A stretch of DNA of 59,018 nt from contig CAZPHH010000020.1 of the NCBI GenBank assembly GCA_964586145.1, positions 1-59,018 on the forward strand, in the 5' to 3' direction. This DNA comes from JAFGJQ01 sp964586145 (GTDB lineage Bacteria > Planctomycetota > Phycisphaerae > UBA1845). Positions 1-9,098 of this stretch are shown here, piece after piece. The notes under the pieces are model-generated. The model saw only the letters and a program-made list of their open reading frames with translations, searched no databases and was not told the origin of the DNA. Every line of letters starts with the position of its first letter. Within the stretch, counting starts at the first letter, position 1. The position numbers were made by a program, and so were the translations under genes.

Positions 1-127
1 TCAGGTGGGAGGAATGGTGTCAGGATTATTTTCTGGTCCCCTTGTGCGACGGTATTACTGAGTTGAGTGCCCCACGTAACCGGCCAACGGCAAACGCCTC
101 CTGCCGCGGGCGTGACTCGGGCGCGCG

Positions 128-3100
128 TTACTCCACGACCACCTGCGCGGGCAGCACGGAGGGCAGGGTGATCGTGTTGTCGGCGAAATCCTCGTGCGGC
201 CGGCCGTTGAGCTGCACGCTGCGAATGGGACTCGGGGCTGGGCAGCAGAAGACGATGTGGGCCGGGGCGGGGTCCAACGGCCCCTGTACGTCCAGCACGG
301 TCCGGCCATTCTCCCGCTTCAGCGTGTACGAAATCGCGCCGTATTCCGTGGGGAAGCCTCCCACGGTCACGCCGGGGCTTTCGAGCCATTCCGGGTCGAC
401 GGCCGCGGCCAGGATGAGGGCGTTGTCACTCTCTCGCTCGTACACAAACATGCTGCGGACGGCGTTGACGTAATCGGAGCCGACCCACGTGTGCGGCATG
501 TCGCCGATGAAGCGCGGCATGTCCGGATCGCGCCAGACAACCTCCGCCCAGTGGTTCCAGCCGGCCGGCCGTTGGTCGCGGAAGAAGAAGTCCAGCAGGG
601 CATGCGCCCGCTCCGGATGCCCCAGCCGCACGAACGAGCCGATCACCCGCAGCTCGTACGGCGTGTAGTTCTCCCATTCAAGCTGCCCGTCGCGCCGCTG
701 GCAGAAGAAGCTCCAGTACCGCTCGAACGTGTTCGTCAGTTGCGGCTCGGGGATGGAGCCGAGCTGCCCGCAGGGAAAAATGCCGATAGTGGTCGAGGTC
801 GCATCAAAATCGCCCAGCTCCACGCAGCCGGGAATGTAATCGATGCCGTGCGTGTCCATGGCCAGCCGAATCGAGTCGTACAGCGATTTTCGGTGGGCGT
901 CACGCAGGGCGGCGAACCGCGCCTCCAGCTCCGGCCGATCGAGAATCTGCGCGATGGTCGTCGCATCTTCCAGGCCGCGTTGCGTGAAAAAGCCGTCCCA
1001 GTATGAGTGCATCGGCTTGGCGGAGTAGCCCTCGTGGCTGATGGATTCCGGCACCAGGCCGTAGCAGGCGCGCGTAAGCGGCGGGCCTTCGCGATATTCG
1101 TCGGTGCAGCGCTGGTTGCGGAGCGATTCCAGGTAGTCCACGCCCTTGATCACGTTGTCCAGGTGCGTTTTCAGGAAGGCCTTGTCTCCGGTGAAGCGGT
1201 AGTACTTCCGCAGGGCGTAGATCAACTGGCCGGTGCTGTCGTGCTCGGGCACCGGGTCCGGGCCGCGGGCGTCCACCACGCACGGCACCTTGCCGTCGGG
1301 GTATTGATGACGAGCGTACCATTCGAGGAACGTCCGCACTCGCGCGGCATGCCCCGTAGTCAGCAAGGCGGTGGAGGTCAGCGCCCCGTCGCGGATCCAG
1401 CTTCGCTCATAGCTGCGCGAGCCGGGCTGAATGGCCGGCCCGTCCGCGTTGATCAGGATGTAACCCAGCGTGGAGCGGAACGTATCCACCACTTTCTGCC
1501 CCGACGGCGGCAGCGACAGCGTCACGCGGTTCAGCTCCGTACGCCAGCCGTCACACACGGACCGGTACCGAGCGTCGAACGCAGCTTCCGCGGCCTCCGC
1601 CGACACGCCTTCCTTCCGGCGGCGCTCGCCGACGCCCTCGTGCAGCGGCGTCGTCACCACAACCGAGTGCCGTTCGCCCGGCTCCAGAACAAACGGAAAC
1701 CGCGCGGCGGCGGACGCAAGGCCGGCCTCATCCTTCACGCTCCGGCTGGCCGGCAGATCGCCGAGCGCAAGGTGCTCGACGATCTCGCCGCCGGCGAAGG
1801 CAGTGGCCCCGGCCTTCTCCGGCCGCGGATCGAACGCGACACGCCGTGCGCCGACCGTGATGCCGCCGTCGTCGCACGTGACGGACTCGATGGACGACAC
1901 GCCGCCGCTGAAGAACAGATCCTGCCAGGGGGGAAGCACCTGGAAGGGCCGGACGGCCAGCAGCAGTTGCCCGGCCAGCGTGTCCGACGACGTGTTCTTC
2001 ACGCGATAGCGCACCAGCACTTCCGATGCACCCGGCCTGCCGTCGGCCAGGGCGGTGACCTCCAGCTCCAGCCCCGGCGCCCGCCACGTCACGGATGGAA
2101 CGGGCAGGTATCCCTCCGCCAGGCTCTGCGTAAGCTCGACATCGGCCCAGGTGAGGAGCCGATCACCCATTCGCAGGAACGGCTCGACCCGGAACCCGGC
2201 CTTGTGCATCTCGACCGCGCCGGCCACGTCCACCAGGGCCTCGTTGCGGTCTTCCGGCACGCCCACGACCGTCCACGGCGTCTGCTTCCGGAGGAAATAC
2301 CGCGGGTACCAGCCCTTCGGCGATTCAGCGGCCACGGTGTGGAACATCTCATTGAGGGATTCGCCGAAGGCCGCGTCCTGGATGCGGATGCCGCGCAGAA
2401 ACACTCCCTCCCCGCCGGCCGCCCGAATCACGTGAACCCGCACCTGACGGCCCTCCGCGTCGGGCAGGCGCACGTAGTCCCGCCCGCCGTTGCCGCCGCG
2501 GACGGTCGCGGCCGGCTCCCAGCCCTTGCCGTCCGTGGAGACGGACACGTCGTAATCCGTCCCGTATCCGTCCGGGCCCCACTCGAGGACGAGGCCGCCG
2601 AACTCCCGCATCTGCTGGAAATCAACGGTAATCACCGGCTGCGCGTCGGACGGCGCACTGCTCCAGTGCAGGCGGCCCGACTCATCCAGCGTGATCTCTT
2701 TCGCATCGCCGGACGCGGAGGAGAAGTGCACTCGCGGCTGCTTCGTCACGGGCTCGGGCGGGGGCAGTTCCTCGAAGGTGAGGGTGTCGATGCACAGCGA
2801 TCCCTTCCCTCCCTCCGCAGCCGCCACCGCGAACTCGATGAACCCGAGCTTCTCCAGCCGCTCGCCGCCTGACGGCCCCCAGGCAAACCGGAAGTGCCGC
2901 GCCTTGTCCGAAATGCGCGTCCATTCCGCCGGAAGCGTGAACGCACGCCGGTTCACCCACCACACGTTCTCTCCGCTGGGGTCGACCAGCTTGAACTCCA
3001 GGTTGTTCGGCAACCCGTTGCCCCGCACGAAGAACGAGAACCGGTAGTTGGCCGGCAAGCCGCGCGGCACCGCCCGTCGCACAACGCAGAACCCGGACCC

Positions 3101-3298
3101 CTGCCGGAAGTCGAAATCCAGCTTCAGCGCCTTGCCGTCCACGCCGTCCGTTGGCTGCAGCGAAGCGGTGACCCCGTCCGATGGAATCACGGTCCATGCA
3201 TCGAGCGACTCGAAGTCATCCAGCACCACGGGCTGCGCCCGGGCCACGGAAACGACACACATCGCCGTTGCCAACGGAATGAATCTGTGCATGGTCAC
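128..3298 (-). CDS. secreted six-hairpin glycosidase with discoidin-type domain
   Basis: A 1056-residue exported protein, probably a glucoside-cleaving enzyme of the (alpha/alpha)6-barrel type; its substrate cannot be read from sequence. Residues 1-21 look like a signal peptide ending VARA. Residues about 23-180 resemble a carbohydrate-binding beta-sandwich (opening VLDDFESLDAW). About 190-310 resembles an F5/8 discoidin domain, followed by a beta-rich linker and a catalytic region from about 600. That region has a SWIRDG motif (Trp634, Asp637) like the one in glucoamylases and debranching enzymes. The GTG at 3298 is preferred because AAAGGA lies 6 nt upstream; an ATG follows at 3292. It lies 63 nt downstream of the LacI-type gene and is probably cotranscribed with it. 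Glycogen debranching enzyme is an alternative, but the export signal argues for extracellular substrate. Confidence 0.75.
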   Translation of the reverse strand: MTMHRFIPLATAMCVVSVARAQPVVLDDFESLDAWTVIPSDGVTASLQPTDGVDGKALKLDFDFRQGSGFCVVRRAVPRGLPANYRFSFFVRGNGLPNNLEFKLVDPSGENVWWVNRRAFTLPAEWTRISDKARHFRFAWGPSGGERLEKLGFIEFAVAAAEGGKGSLCIDTLTFEELPPPEPVTKQPRVHFSSASGDAKEITLDESGRLHWSSAPSDAQPVITVDFQQMREFGGLVLEWGPDGYGTDYDVSVSTDGKGWEPAATVRGGNGGRDYVRLPDAEGRQVRVHVIRAAGGEGVFLRGIRIQDAAFGESLNEMFHTVAAESPKGWYPRYFLRKQTPWTVVGVPEDRNEALVDVAGAVEMHKAGFRVEPFLRMGDRLLTWADVELTQSLAEGYLPVPSVTWRAPGLELEVTALADGRPGASEVLVRYRVKNTSSDTLAGQLLLAVRPFQVLPPWQDLFFSGGVSSIESVTCDDGGITVGARRVAFDPRPEKAGATAFAGGEIVEHLALGDLPASRSVKDEAGLASAAARFPFVLEPGERHSVVVTTPLHEGVGERRRKEGVSAEAAEAAFDARYRSVCDGWRTELNRVTLSLPPSGQKVVDTFRSTLGYILINADGPAIQPGSRSYERSWIRDGALTSTALLTTGHAARVRTFLEWYARHQYPDGKVPCVVDARGPDPVPEHDSTGQLIYALRKYYRFTGDKAFLKTHLDNVIKGVDYLESLRNQRCTDEYREGPPLTRACYGLVPESISHEGYSAKPMHSYWDGFFTQRGLEDATTIAQILDRPELEARFAALRDAHRKSLYDSIRLAMDTHGIDYIPGCVELGDFDATSTTIGIFPCGQLGSIPEPQLTNTFERYWSFFCQRRDGQLEWENYTPYELRVIGSFVRLGHPERAHALLDFFFRDQRPAGWNHWAEVVWRDPDMPRFIGDMPHTWVGSDYVNAVRSMFVYERESDNALILAAAVDPEWLESPGVTVGGFPTEYGAISYTLKRENGRTVLDVQGPLDPAPAHIVFCCPAPSPIRSVQLNGRPHEDFADNTITLPSVLPAQVVVE

Positions 3299-3361
3299 GG
3301 TCTGTCCTTTCGAATGCTGGTGTTCTGAAGTGAATCCGCAATCGGCGTGAACCCGCGTCGC

Positions 3362-4414
3362 TCATGCCACGTGGGTGTCACCCGGCGCCGGCTGGACGCC
3401 GGCCTGCTGGGCGGCCCCGCACGATTCCCGCACAATCAACTGGGGCGTGAGCGACACGTGGGTCGGCGGCTGATCCGGGTCGGCCAGGCGCTTGCAGAGC
3501 AGCTCGATGGCCGTCGCCCCCATGGTCGACATCGGCACCCGCACCGTGGTCAGGGGCGGGCGCGTCATGCGGGCGATCCGCGTGTCGTCGAATCCGACGA
3601 CGGCCAGATCTTGCGGCACGCGCACCCGCGCCTCGGTCGCGGCGTCAATCACCGCGCAAGCCATCTCGTCGTTGGCGGCAAACACGCAGTGCTGCGATCC
3701 CGCCCAGCCTTTCACCCGGTCCCGGGCGAAGGCATAGGCCGTCTCGTACTGAAAGTCCAGGTGGTACACATCCTCGGGCGACACCGGAAGGTCCGCCGCC
3801 CGCATGATCTCCTCGTAGACCTGGCGGCGGGCCAGGGTGTCGACGTTCGTGGTGAGACCGCCCATGAACAGGATGCGTTGCATCCCGCACCGCCGGACCA
3901 GGTGCCGCATCAGGGCCTGGGCGCCGGCCCGCTGGTCAATCACGACACTGTCATGTTCGCCGTTCTCGACAGCCCCATCCAACAGCACCAGCGGCAGCCG
4001 GGTCTCCAGCCGCTCCCAGGGCCGACCCCCGGGCTCTTCGCTCACCATGATGGCCATCCCGTCCACAATGGATCGACGCAGCAGATCCTCCAACAGCGTC
4101 TGAGCGTCTTCGGGGCCCTTGGTAGACGAAATCACCAGGTGGTAGCCCAGCTCACGGGCCTTGGCGTTCGCCCCGCGGATGACCTCCGAATAGAACTCGC
4201 CATGCACGTCCGGCAAGGCCAGACCCAGCATGTCGCTCTTGCGCAGCATGAGGCCGCGTGCGAACATGTTCGGCCGATAGCCCAATTCCGCGATGGCCTG
4301 GTCCACGCGTTGACGAGTCTCGGCGTTTACCAACTCACGTCGATTGATGACGCGTGAAACGGTACTGATTGAGACTCCCGCTCGCCGAGCCACATCCGCG
4401 ATCGAGACGCGCAT
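3362..4414 (-). CDS. LacI/GalR-family transcriptional regulator
   Basis: A 350-residue repressor-type DNA-binding protein. Residues 2-25 form the classic LacI helix-turn-helix (VSIADVARRAGVSISTVSRV), with a hinge ending near YRPNMFARGL. A periplasmic-binding-protein-like sensor fills residues about 60-335 and is expected to bind a sugar. The ATG at 4414 is chosen because GGAG lies 9 nt upstream and the protein then begins at the usual place. An ATG at 4423 and a TTG at 4459 are in frame but poorly placed, and the TTG lies inside the operator. The gene probably controls itself, the downstream glycosidase, and the divergent genes at 4490 and 6148 through TGAAAGCG operators. The effector may be a beta-glucan oligosaccharide, which is inferred only from the neighbours. 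Confidence 0.93.
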   Translation of the reverse strand: MRVSIADVARRAGVSISTVSRVINRRELVNAETRQRVDQAIAELGYRPNMFARGLMLRKSDMLGLALPDVHGEFYSEVIRGANAKARELGYHLVISSTKGPEDAQTLLEDLLRRSIVDGMAIMVSEEPGGRPWERLETRLPLVLLDGAVENGEHDSVVIDQRAGAQALMRHLVRRCGMQRILFMGGLTTNVDTLARRQVYEEIMRAADLPVSPEDVYHLDFQYETAYAFARDRVKGWAGSQHCVFAANDEMACAVIDAATEARVRVPQDLAVVGFDDTRIARMTRPPLTTVRVPMSTMGATAIELLCKRLADPDQPPTHVSLTPQLIVRESCGAAQQAGVQPAPGDTHVA

Positions 4415-4452
4415 CGCTTTCATCTCCAACAAGCCGACCCCCGGGTCGCCTA

Positions 4453-4501
4453 TTGACAACGCTTTCAGTGGATTCTACAGTGACCGGCTATGTTCTGTCA
4501 A
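4453..4501. promoter_or_regulatory. overlapping divergent promoters with a shared LacI-type operator
   Basis: Rightward promoter: TTGACA at 4453-4458, 17-nt spacer, TACAGT at 4476-4481, predicting a start at about 4488. Leftward promoter: TTGACA read on the minus strand at 4501-4496, 18-nt spacer, TAGAAT at 4477-4472, predicting a start at about 4465. The operator TGACAACGCTTTCA at 4454-4467 is an imperfect version of the perfect palindrome at 6018-6031, with the same TGAAAGC half on the minus strand. It overlaps the rightward -35 and spacer and the leftward start site, so one bound repressor could block both promoters. A further half-site, CGCTTTCA, lies at 4415-4422. Confidence 0.72.
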
Positions 4502-5902
4502 TTCACAATGACATTTGTTCCGTTGGCGCTTCATTTGTTTTCAGGCCAGGCGCAGGCGGACTGGGCTCGAATGCCCATCCTTCGATCGCCGGAAACGGAG
4601 GCGGCGGTCAAAATGCGGTTCACGCCGGAACAGGAGACGATGCTGGGGGAAATCCAGCGCGGGTGCTTCCTGTTCTTCTGGAAAGACGTGGGGGCCCCCT
4701 CCCGCTTGGCCAAAGACCGCCATAAGGGGCCGGTCTCCAGTGTGGCGGCCGTGGGATTCCAGCTTTCCAGCCTGCCCATCGGGGTCGAGCGTGGCTGGAT
4801 CACACGGCAAGAGGGGGAGCAGCGAGCACGGCAGGTGCTCAGGTGCCTGCTCGATCGGACGGACAACAAGCGGGCCGGCGTATATCTGCACTATGTCGAT
4901 CTCGACACCGGTGGCGTGTCCGAGAGCGGCTACGAGGTGCTGGCCAGCACGGTGGACACCGCACTTTTCATAGCAGGTGCCATTGCGGCCGGGGAATACT
5001 TCGGCGGTGAAGTGAAAACCCTGGTGGACCGGCTTGTGGTCGGGGCCAACTGGCGGTCCTTCGCGACGAGCGACAACGGTCGGCTTTCCATGGGCTGGAC
5101 ACCGGATGATCCCAAGCGGATGGACGGCCCTGGCAAGTTTCATCACCTGCAATGGGGCCTTGCCAGCGACGAGGAGCGACTGATCTACTTCCTCGCTGTC
5201 GGCTCGCCGGTGCCGGAGCACGCGGTGGACGCGCGGGTGTACATGGGGCTGGACCGCGTCATCAAGCGATGGAAGGACCTGCCGCCACACGCGGTGTCGT
5301 TCCAGGGAACGCTGTTCCATTTCTTCTTCAGCCACTGCTGGATCGACTACCGCTCGCTGCCCGCGGATGATCCGTCTGCGTTCGGCATCGATGCCCCCCG
5401 AATTGACTGGTTTGAGAATTCGCGCCGGGCCGTGCTGACCCATCGCGAGCGATGCCTGGAGCAGCGCAGCCGATTCAAGTCGGTGACGGACCGGATCTGG
5501 GGATTCAGCGCCTGCGCGGGCCGTGACGGCTACCTGGTGCCGGAAATCCGGCCCAACGTGATTGACAAGGACAACTGGTACGACGGCACCGTGGCCCCGT
5601 ACGCCGCCGGTGCGTCCATCATGTTCGCGCCCGCCGAGGCGATGGACGCCTTGCAGGCCATGCGGAGCCTCAAGGGCCCGGATGGCCAACCGTTTGTCTG
5701 GCGCGACCCCGCCGAAGGCGGCTATGGCCTGGTGGACTGTTTCAATCTGGACCAGAATTTTGCCAGTGACGATTACGTGGGCATTGACCACGGCCCGATG
5801 CTGCTGGGCATCGAGAACGCCCGGACCGGGCTGATCTGGAAGCTTTTCATGCAAAGCGACACGGCCAAGCGTGCAGTCGCCCGGCTCTACCCGGCCAAAT
5901 GA
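4490..5902 (+). CDS. glucoamylase-family (GH144-like) secreted glycosidase
   Basis: A 470-residue protein resembling the glycoamylase domain family (Pfam Glycoamylase), which includes GH144 endo-beta-1,2-glucanases and domains of cyclic beta-1,2-glucan synthases. Family features visible are the opening QRGCFLFFWKD, then PVSSVAAVGF, then alternating helices of an (alpha/alpha)6 barrel. The first 23 residues (cleavage after SGQAQA) could be a short signal peptide. The ATG at 4490 lies about 2 nt after the predicted transcription start, so translation would be nearly leaderless. ATGs at 4508 and 4613 are alternatives, and none has a strong ribosome-binding site. It is divergent from the LacI-type regulator and lies upstream of a GH94 phosphorylase, which suggests cleavage of a beta-glucan into oligosaccharides. 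The exact linkage is inferred, not seen. Confidence 0.75.
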   Translation: MFCQFTMTFVPLALHLFSGQAQADWARMPILRSPETEAAVKMRFTPEQETMLGEIQRGCFLFFWKDVGAPSRLAKDRHKGPVSSVAAVGFQLSSLPIGVERGWITRQEGEQRARQVLRCLLDRTDNKRAGVYLHYVDLDTGGVSESGYEVLASTVDTALFIAGAIAAGEYFGGEVKTLVDRLVVGANWRSFATSDNGRLSMGWTPDDPKRMDGPGKFHHLQWGLASDEERLIYFLAVGSPVPEHAVDARVYMGLDRVIKRWKDLPPHAVSFQGTLFHFFFSHCWIDYRSLPADDPSAFGIDAPRIDWFENSRRAVLTHRERCLEQRSRFKSVTDRIWGFSACAGRDGYLVPEIRPNVIDKDNWYDGTVAPYAAGASIMFAPAEAMDALQAMRSLKGPDGQPFVWRDPAEGGYGLVDCFNLDQNFASDDYVGIDHGPMLLGIENARTGLIWKLFMQSDTAKRAVARLYPAK

Positions 5903-5981
5903 TCGAGTGATTTAGTCATCTTCGCGACTCCAGGCGGGCGGGGGGGCTTGCCAGGGCTCCGATGTTTGCGTGCAAACCGTA

Positions 5982-6031
5982 TTGATTCTCACTGGGGATA
6001 TCCCGTATACTGGTGCTTGAAAGCGCTTTCA
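5982..6031 (+). promoter_or_regulatory. promoter and perfect palindromic operator of the GH94 gene
   Basis: TTGATT at 5982-5987, an 18-nt spacer and TATACT at 6006-6011 form a sigma-70-type promoter. The perfect 14-bp palindrome TGAAAGCGCTTTCA at 6018-6031 starts 6 nt after the -10 element, exactly over the predicted transcription start. The central CG and half-site length are typical of LacI/GalR operators, and the half-site also occurs at 4454-4467 beside the local LacI-type gene. Repression by that protein, relieved by a sugar effector, is inferred. The rest of the 245-nt gap is a leader of about 117 nt with no other evident feature. Confidence 0.78.
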
Positions 6032-6147
6032 GCAAGAGCCGCTGGAAGCCGGGGGCCGCGGAGTCTGCGGACTCGTTCCGGCGGGATCCGCACGGTGCGG
6101 ACGGTGTGGCCGTGCCAGTTTCAAGACGGAGGCTGGGGGAGTACGCT

Positions 6148-8577
6148 ATGAGCACCCCGACAAAGGTGACCCGTAAGCCTGCTGCCGGGATCGAACCGGA
6201 GGCGGCCCGCGTGGCAGACAAGTACGGTCGATTCGAGCCGGATGGGCGGACGTTCGTGATCACGAATCCACGCACGCCCCGCCCGTGGGCCAACCTGATC
6301 GCGAATCGGCGAATGGGATTGGCCGTTACGCAATCGGGCAGCGGATTCACCTGGATCGACAACTCGCAACTGGGGGTCATCACGCGCTGGCAGCAGGATC
6401 TGGTGCGGGACGCATCGGGCAAGGTCCTGTACATCCGAGACGCGGACTCAGCGGCGGTCTGGTCACTGGCGCCGGCGCCGACGTGGCCGGCGTACGATCG
6501 ATACCAGTGCCGCCACAGCCTGGGATTCACGACCTTCATCACCGAGTGCCAGGGCATCCGCGCGGAGTGGACGTTGTTTTGCCACCCGACGGAAACCGTC
6601 GAGCTGTGGAAGGTGCGGCTGGTCAACCAGTCGGGCCGGCCGCGGCGGTTGCAGCTTTGTGCGTACTTCGAGTGGTGCATGGGGGTCTCGCCCGACCCGC
6701 GGCGCGAGTTCCACAAGCTCTTTGCCGAGACCGGCTACGACCCGGTGCGGTCGTGCATCTTCGCCCGCAACCACATGTGGGACGTGCATTCCGAGCACTA
6801 CGGGCACTGGAACAGCGACTTCCCGTATTTCGCGGGGCTGTCCTGTACGGAACCGGCGGACGCGGCCCAGGGGGACAAGGCGGCGTTCCTGGGCATGTAC
6901 GGCGACCCGGCCGCACCGGCCTCGCTGGGGGCGGTGGAATGGGAGCCCCACTTCGGCCGGCATGAGGACCCCATCGCGGCGTTGCGCAGTCCGGTGATGC
7001 TTGGACCGGGCGACGACCGGACCATCGGCTACGTGCTGGCCATCGAGACGGACCGGGCGGCGATGGATGCGCTGGTGGATCGAAGCTGCGACCTGGCGTT
7101 CATCGACGCCGCGCTGGCCGCGGTGAAGGACGACTGGCTCCAGCGATTCGCGCCGCTGCACGTGGACACGCCGGACGAAACCCTCAATCACCTGGCCAAC
7201 TACTGGCTGGGGTACCAGGCGGTGTCCGGGCGCCTCTGGGGCCGGGCGGGCTACTATCAGCAGAGCGGGGCCTATGGCTTCCGCGACCAGTTGCAGGACT
7301 CGCAGGTCTGGCTGCCGCTGGACCCGAACGAGTGCCGCGACCAGATTCGGCTTCATGCGGCGCATCAGCTCGCCGACGGCTCGGTGTTGCACTGGTGGCA
7401 CCCGCTCACGGAGCAGGGCCTGCGCACGCGATTCAGCGACGACCTGCTGTGGCTGTCGTTCGTGACGGCGAACTACCTGCGCGAGACGGGCGACTTCGCG
7501 ATCCTGGACGAGCCGGTCCCGTTCGTGGACGACCGCCACCCGGCGCCGATTCGCGAGCACATCCGGCGGGCGTTCGAAAAGTCCTTTTCGCGAACGAGCC
7601 CGCGCGGGCTGCCGTACATCGGCGGCGGCGACTGGAACGACGGGCTTAGCGCCGTGGGTTTGAAGGAGCGCGGTGAGTCGATCTGGATGGGCCACTTCCT
7701 GGTCGGCCTGCTGAACGACTGGGCGGAGGCGCTCGCTCGCCTCGGTGATGCGGCCCAGGCGCAGGAGTTCCGGCAACGCCGCGACCGGCTGATCCACGCC
7801 GTCAACGAGCACGGCTGGGACGGCCAATGGTACATGCGGGCCACGCTGGACGATGGAACCAAGCTGGGCACCGCGTCGGCCGACGCTGGCCGGATCTTCC
7901 TGAACGCCCAGACCTGGGCGGTGCTCAACGACGTGGCCCCGCCCGATCGGGCCGTCCGCTGCATGGAGGCTGTCAAGCAGCACCTCGTGACGGATATCGG
8001 GCCGCTGCTGCTCACGCCGGCGTTCGGCAAGCCGGACCCGCGCGTGGGGTACATCACGCGCTACGCGCCCGGCCTGCGGGAGAACGGCGGCGTGTACACG
8101 CACGCAGCCTGCTGGGCCGTTGCGGCGGCGGGCAAGATGGGCGACGCGGAACTGGTCGGGCGGCTGCTGAAGAGTTTGAACCCCGCGCAGCGCGATCCGG
8201 ACCGCTTCTGGGCGGAGCCGTACGTGATGCCCGGCAACATCGACGGGCCGGAGTCGCCGTATTTTGGCCGGGGCGGCTGGACGTGGTACACCGGCTCGGC
8301 CGCGTGGTTCCAGCGGGTGATTCTGGAGTGGGTGCTGGGGGTGCGGGCGGAGTGGGACGGGCTTCGGCTGTCGCCGTGCCTGCCGCTGTCGTGGCCGCAC
8401 GCATCGGTCCGGCGCCGGTATCGCGGGTCGGACTACCGGATCGACATTGAGCGCACGCCGGACGCCCGGGCGGGCCATGTGTTCGTCAGCCTGGATGGCC
8501 GGCCGTTGCCGGACAACCTGCTCCCGCCGCCGTCGAGCCCGGGCGAGCAGCACAAGGTGGTCGTGCGGTTCGCGTGA
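6148..8577 (+). CDS. GH94 glycoside phosphorylase (cellobiose phosphorylase-like)
   Basis: An 809-residue cytoplasmic enzyme of the former glycosyltransferase-36 family, which splits a beta-linked disaccharide or oligosaccharide with phosphate to give a sugar-1-phosphate. The N-terminal 270 residues are the beta-sandwich, followed by a helical linker and an (alpha/alpha)6 barrel. YYQQSGAYGFRDQLQDS and GGGDWNDGL (Asp495 and Asp498, the pair that includes the general acid) are family signatures. The length matches cellobiose and chitobiose phosphorylases and is well short of the roughly 1100-residue 1,2-beta-oligoglucan phosphorylases. The ATG at 6148 is chosen for the GGGGGAG site 7 nt upstream; an in-frame GTG at 6013 precedes the operator and is rejected. 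It sits downstream of a LacI-type operator and next to a glucanase-like gene. The disaccharide substrate is not determinable. Confidence 0.9.
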   Translation: MSTPTKVTRKPAAGIEPEAARVADKYGRFEPDGRTFVITNPRTPRPWANLIANRRMGLAVTQSGSGFTWIDNSQLGVITRWQQDLVRDASGKVLYIRDADSAAVWSLAPAPTWPAYDRYQCRHSLGFTTFITECQGIRAEWTLFCHPTETVELWKVRLVNQSGRPRRLQLCAYFEWCMGVSPDPRREFHKLFAETGYDPVRSCIFARNHMWDVHSEHYGHWNSDFPYFAGLSCTEPADAAQGDKAAFLGMYGDPAAPASLGAVEWEPHFGRHEDPIAALRSPVMLGPGDDRTIGYVLAIETDRAAMDALVDRSCDLAFIDAALAAVKDDWLQRFAPLHVDTPDETLNHLANYWLGYQAVSGRLWGRAGYYQQSGAYGFRDQLQDSQVWLPLDPNECRDQIRLHAAHQLADGSVLHWWHPLTEQGLRTRFSDDLLWLSFVTANYLRETGDFAILDEPVPFVDDRHPAPIREHIRRAFEKSFSRTSPRGLPYIGGGDWNDGLSAVGLKERGESIWMGHFLVGLLNDWAEALARLGDAAQAQEFRQRRDRLIHAVNEHGWDGQWYMRATLDDGTKLGTASADAGRIFLNAQTWAVLNDVAPPDRAVRCMEAVKQHLVTDIGPLLLTPAFGKPDPRVGYITRYAPGLRENGGVYTHAACWAVAAAGKMGDAELVGRLLKSLNPAQRDPDRFWAEPYVMPGNIDGPESPYFGRGGWTWYTGSAAWFQRVILEWVLGVRAEWDGLRLSPCLPLSWPHASVRRRYRGSDYRIDIERTPDARAGHVFVSLDGRPLPDNLLPPPSSPGEQHKVVVRFA

Positions 8578-9098
8578 GCGTGTGAGCAGAAGGGCGGTTT
8601 CCTTCCACGCGGTGTGAAGATCGCGCGTCACATTTACATGTCTTGTTGGGTGTTCGGTTGGGGGCGGAAGGGGGGGAACAGGCACCCGCCGCGGCGAGTA
8701 GGCTCTGGGAAGAGAAGAATGGACTCGATGGACTTGATGGACCGAATGGACCCCGGCGCGCCGGGGCACTCGGCGGAATACCAGGAACCAGTCAAGCAAT
8801 GCAGCCGAGTGCGCCAGTGCGGGCGGCTGGGCGGAAGAGCGGGGCGAGCAGAATGGGAAGGATGGTCGGGGAGGCGCAGCCGGGGGCGCTGGTGCCAGCG
8901 TTCCGTCACTTGCATGCCATGTAGGTGACTGTCGTCTGTATGAACGGGTGTTTTCAGCCTCGTGACAGGGGGTGGCACGTGGCAACGCAGTCTCACGGGG
9001 CACAAGTCGTGCATTCGGTCCGTGACAATCCCCCCTGCGCCTCGTTACACCCTCGAAAACCCGTCCGCCTTCGCTTGATTTGGGATTCGGTGGGCCCG
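8578..9098. other. intergenic region without a recognised gene
   Basis: This 521-nt stretch separates the GH94 gene from a small membrane-protein gene. Open frames here are low-complexity and match no family I recognise. The only clear structure is the 9-bp tandem repeat at 8719-8754. No convincing terminator with a T-run follows the GH94 stop codon, and no strong promoter was seen for the downstream gene. Confidence 0.5.
8719..8754 (+). repeat. four-copy 9-bp tandem repeat (ATGGACNNN)
   Basis: The units ATGGACTCG, ATGGACTTG, ATGGACCGA and ATGGACCCC follow one another without gaps. The first six bases are invariant and the last three vary. No gene appears to use it as coding sequence. It is a short degenerate minisatellite of unknown function. 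Confidence 0.75.

Noticed and set aside
1..127. The phrase GGAATGGTGTCAGGATTATTTTCTGG at the window start resembles ends of small transposable elements
   Set aside because: It occurs once, no paired end or transposase is visible, and the window begins within it.
8634..9014. A minus-strand frame of about 126 codons over the 9-bp repeat
   Set aside because: Its apparent repeats come from the ATGGAC minisatellite and it has no ribosome-binding site or known domain.
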